In this document: positions 61,384-64,000 of the stretch, one piece after another
How the letters are laid out: each line of letters opens with the position of its first letter
How positions within the stretch are numbered: the stretch's first letter is position 1
NCBI RefSeq assembly: GCF_016865485.1
Contig: NZ_AP024452.1
Coordinates: forward strand, 2,254,501 to 2,318,500
Length of the DNA stretch: 64,000 bases
Direction: 5' to 3'
DNA from: Luteitalea sp. TBR-22
GTDB taxonomy: Bacteria; Acidobacteriota; Vicinamibacteria; Vicinamibacterales; Vicinamibacteraceae
Made by a program: the position numbers and the translations under genes
The notes under the pieces: generated by a model
Seen by the model: only the letters and a program-made list of their open reading frames with translations
What the model was told of the DNA's origin: nothing
Database searches by the model: none

Positions 61384-63705
61384 ATGCCGACGCCTACTCC
61401 CACGCCCGCCGCTCGCCCGACACGACGCCACGTGTGGGTACTCACGGCCGGGCTGGCCGTCCTCGTGTCGGCGGGCACGTTCGGAGGCGACTGGTGGCCG
61501 CGCGTCTCCTTCGCTCCGAAGGCCGCCCAGCAGCTTGCGCCGACGCCGCATCCCCCTGTGCCAGCCACCCTGGACGAGGCATGGCTGGTACCGGCGGGGG
61601 CCGAGCGCGACGCGATTGCGCGGCGAGCCGGGGTTCGCGCCCTGCGCAGCGCGGCCGAGGCCGTCCGGACCACCCGCTATTCCGAGGCGCTGACGGCGCT
61701 CGAGGAGGCGCGCCTCGACGGCACGCCGCTCGAGCCCTATGCCACCTATTACCGCGCCCTGTGCGACCTGCGTCTTCGTCGGCCGGAGCCGGCGCGCGCG
61801 CGGCTGGCGGGCTTGAGGCGATCGCTCTCGGCCGGTCGCCTGCGTGTCCTGACCCTGTCGGCCGAAGCCGAGGCGGCACTGAGCCTTGGCGACGCGGCTG
61901 GCGCGGCGGCGCTCTACGAGGAACTGTATCCGGCACTCACGAGCCAGCGCGACGTGGCGCTCGACCAGTGGGCCACCGCGACACGCGCGGCAGGGCGGCC
62001 GCAGGACGCGGCGCGCCTCTGGTTGCGCCTGTACTACGAGTTCCCCACGAGTGAACTCGCCGCCTCGGCGCTTCGCCAGGCAGAAACCACGTTGAACACG
62101 GCGGCCGTCGGCACTCCCGACGCCTTCCCGCACGACCTCACGCGTGCCGAGGCCCTGCTCGCCGCTGGCCGCGCCGCCGACGCCGAAGCCGCCTTGAAGC
62201 TGCTCGAGCCGCTGCTGGCCGCCAGCCCCGATGCGGCCGAAGCGCAGGCGCGCCGCGACCGCCTCAACCTGCGCCTGGCACAGGCGGCCTGTGCGTTGAA
62301 GCGCTGCGCGACGCAACTGGCCACGCTCGGCGACCTCGCGGCACGCGGGGTCGGACACGGCGAGGCACAGTACCTGGCCGCCGTGGCCCTCCGTGAGCAG
62401 GGCCGTGCCGCCGAGTACCGCGAGGCCCTCGACGCGATGGCCGCCACCCCGGCAGGTACCGCGGCCGACGCGTGGATCGAGCGCGCGCTCAGCGAGCATG
62501 CCATCGCGCTCGTGAAGGCCGACGCGGACGCCGAGGCCGCGACAATCTTCCGCCGCCTGTTCGACCGCAACCCGTCGGGCCGGTACGCCGAGCGCGCCGC
62601 CTGGAAGTACGGCTGGTGGTCCTATCGCGCCGGCCGCTACGACGAGGCCGCGCGCGTGTTCGACCTGGCGGCGGCGAGCATCCCGCGCGCCAACACCCGT
62701 CCGGCGTGGATCTACTGGTCGGGCCGGGCGCACGAGAAGCAGGGTGACACCGCGGGCGCGACCCAGCGACTGTCCCTGGCCGTCGTCGACTACCTGCACT
62801 CGTACTACGGGCGACTGGCCGCCGAGGCGCTCGGCCGGCTCGGCGCGCCGTTGCCGACGCCGGCGACCATGGCCGCCTCGAGTGGCATGGGGGTGGCGAT
62901 CGACGGGGGAGAGGCCGACGCGCTGGGCGATGGCCCGGGCGACGGCGCCTCGCCCATGGTGCCCGATGCACGAATGGCGGCCGCGAGCCCGCCACCGACC
63001 GCCGACCTGATCACGTGGCTGGTCGCCGCGGGCATGTTCGACGAGGCGATCGCCGAGATCACGCACGCGCAGCGCGCCCACGGTCGCTCGCCCAAGCTCG
63101 ACGCGACGCTGGCGTGGGTCTACCGTCAGCAGGGCGAGAATCGCCCCGCCATCAACACGATGCGGCAGGCGTACCCGCAGTACCTGTCGGTGCGCGGCGA
63201 TGCGCTGCCGCGCGCCATCCAGGAAGTGATCTTCCCGATCGACTACGTCCCGTACATCAAGCGCTACTCGGCGCAGCACGGCCTCGACCCGTTCCTGGTC
63301 GCCGCTCTCATCGCGCAGGAGTCGTCGTACGTGGCCGACGTGCGGTCGCCGGCCAACGCCTGGGGGCTGATGCAGATCCTGCCGTCGACGGGGCGCCAAC
63401 TGGCGCGCGCCGAGGGCGTGCCGCGGTTCACGACCCAGCGACTGACCGACCCGGAGACCAACGTCCGCCTGGGAACCCGCTACCTCGCCACCCTGATTCG
63501 CAACCACGACGGCGTGCCGTATGCCCTGGCCGCCTACAACGCCGGCGCGGCGCGCGTGATCCGGTGGAAGGCCGAGCGGGGCGGTCTCGAACAGGCCGAG
63601 TTCATCGACGACATCCCGTTCCCCGAGACCCAGATGTACGTCAAGAAGATCCTGGGCACGGCCGTGGACTACCGCCGCCTCTACGCCGACGTCCTCGCGG
63701 AGTAG
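61384..63705 (+). CDS. Soluble lytic murein transglycosylase with TPR-like N-terminal domain
   Basis: 773 residues from ATG 61384 (an in-frame GTG at 61342 is possible). An N-terminal hydrophobic segment (HVWVLTAGLAVLVSAGTF) takes it to the periplasm. A long helical superhelix follows, as in Slt70, and then an SLT domain with catalytic Glu in ALIAQESSYVADVRSPANAWGLMQILP (read in parts) and YLATLIRNHDGVPYALAAYNAG. It cleaves the glycan strand of peptidoglycan to give 1,6-anhydro ends. Ends 10 bp before the next gene. Confidence 0.92.
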   Translation: MPTPTPTPAARPTRRHVWVLTAGLAVLVSAGTFGGDWWPRVSFAPKAAQQLAPTPHPPVPATLDEAWLVPAGAERDAIARRAGVRALRSAAEAVRTTRYSEALTALEEARLDGTPLEPYATYYRALCDLRLRRPEPARARLAGLRRSLSAGRLRVLTLSAEAEAALSLGDAAGAAALYEELYPALTSQRDVALDQWATATRAAGRPQDAARLWLRLYYEFPTSELAASALRQAETTLNTAAVGTPDAFPHDLTRAEALLAAGRAADAEAALKLLEPLLAASPDAAEAQARRDRLNLRLAQAACALKRCATQLATLGDLAARGVGHGEAQYLAAVALREQGRAAEYREALDAMAATPAGTAADAWIERALSEHAIALVKADADAEAATIFRRLFDRNPSGRYAERAAWKYGWWSYRAGRYDEAARVFDLAAASIPRANTRPAWIYWSGRAHEKQGDTAGATQRLSLAVVDYLHSYYGRLAAEALGRLGAPLPTPATMAASSGMGVAIDGGEADALGDGPGDGASPMVPDARMAAASPPPTADLITWLVAAGMFDEAIAEITHAQRAHGRSPKLDATLAWVYRQQGENRPAINTMRQAYPQYLSVRGDALPRAIQEVIFPIDYVPYIKRYSAQHGLDPFLVAALIAQESSYVADVRSPANAWGLMQILPSTGRQLARAEGVPRFTTQRLTDPETNVRLGTRYLATLIRNHDGVPYALAAYNAGAARVIRWKAERGGLEQAEFIDDIPFPETQMYVKKILGTAVDYRRLYADVLAE

Positions 63706-63715
63706 AATCTCCGGC

Positions 63716-64000
63716 GTGGCCCAGACCCATTCGACCCACGCGCCGGCCTGGACGCTGCCGGCCCGGCATCCGCGCGCACTGACGATCCAGCTCGGCCTGC
63801 TGTTGGCCGCCGCCTGGGCCCTGCCCGCCGCGATCCACGCGCTGGCCCTGCCCGTGCGGCAGTTGTTGCCGATGCACTGGCCCGCGATCCTCGCCGGCCT
63901 CGTCTACGGCTGGCGCTCCGGCGCGATCATCGGCGCGGCCTCGCCCGTCCTGAGCTACCTGATGACCGGCATGCCGCGACCCGCGGTGCTGCCGTCGATG
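63716..64000 (+). CDS. Membrane protein resembling an ECF-transporter S component (partial)
   Basis: 95 codons from GTG 63716 to the window edge. Hydrophobic stretches LQLGLLLAAAWALPAAIHA-like and PAILAGLVYGWRSGAIIGAASPVLSYLMTGMP (read in parts) match the start of small vitamin-uptake S components (LPMHWPAILAGL, GWRSG). The rest of the gene is outside the window. Confidence 0.55.
   Translation, partial: MAQTHSTHAPAWTLPARHPRALTIQLGLLLAAAWALPAAIHALALPVRQLLPMHWPAILAGLVYGWRSGAIIGAASPVLSYLMTGMPRPAVLPSM

Noticed and set aside
60051-62054. 667-codon frame across two genes
   Set aside because: Arg/Gly/Pro-rich shadow overlapping the GAF and transglycosylase genes, which have clear domains.

Overview
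The window is high-GC DNA from what is most likely an acidobacterium of the Vicinamibacteria type. The pointers are several VWFA-related Acidobacterial domain proteins, carboxypeptidase-regulatory-like secreted proteins, exported amidohydrolase and ceramidase-like enzymes, and many FixJ-type signalling genes. This placement is an inference from gene content; no rRNA gene is present to test it.

Bases 1-21,000 look like ordinary chromosome. They hold the tail of a DipZ-like protein, two receiver proteins and a PAS/GAF histidine kinase (437-3812), a metallo-beta-lactamase-fold gene with its partner (4138-5855), and an exported isochorismatase / porin / amidohydrolase run (6237-10209). A ceramidase-like enzyme, a HEAT-like secreted protein, a DUF1028 protein and a TetR-controlled oxidoreductase cluster (15542-18700) follow, then a VWFA protein.

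Bases 21,434-59,499 are accessory DNA built on the 3' end of the tmRNA gene. The intact tmRNA (ssrA) lies on the minus strand at 59469-59826. Fragments of its last 23-31 bases recur in the same orientation at 21434, 26144, 29836, 34877 and 38570. These cores cut the region into five segments, and each segment carries one addiction or defence module: TacA/TacT-like; MntA/HepT; HigB/HigA-like; a second MntA/HepT copy; and a type I restriction-modification system. The two MntA/HepT segments are a 3.7-kb duplication whose ends coincide with the att cores. In them the toxin-antitoxin pair is apparently cotranscribed with an exported TPR protein and an exported VWFA protein. A third, diverged TPR-VWFA pair lies in the TacAT segment.

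The last segment (38570-59469) is a full integrative island. A tyrosine integrase sits beside ssrA, the ends are 31-bp direct repeats, and matching arm-type sites lie near both ends. It carries a serine recombinase, an SF3-like ATPase, a HEPN-like protein, a PEP-CTERM protein, a 1090-residue secreted repeat protein, and hsdM-hsdS-(broken GIY-YIG-like gene)-hsdR-nuclease as one overlapping operon. HARE-HTH proteins flank that operon. Beyond ssrA the chromosome resumes with a GAF/coiled-coil protein, a lytic transglycosylase and the start of an ECF-transporter-like membrane protein.
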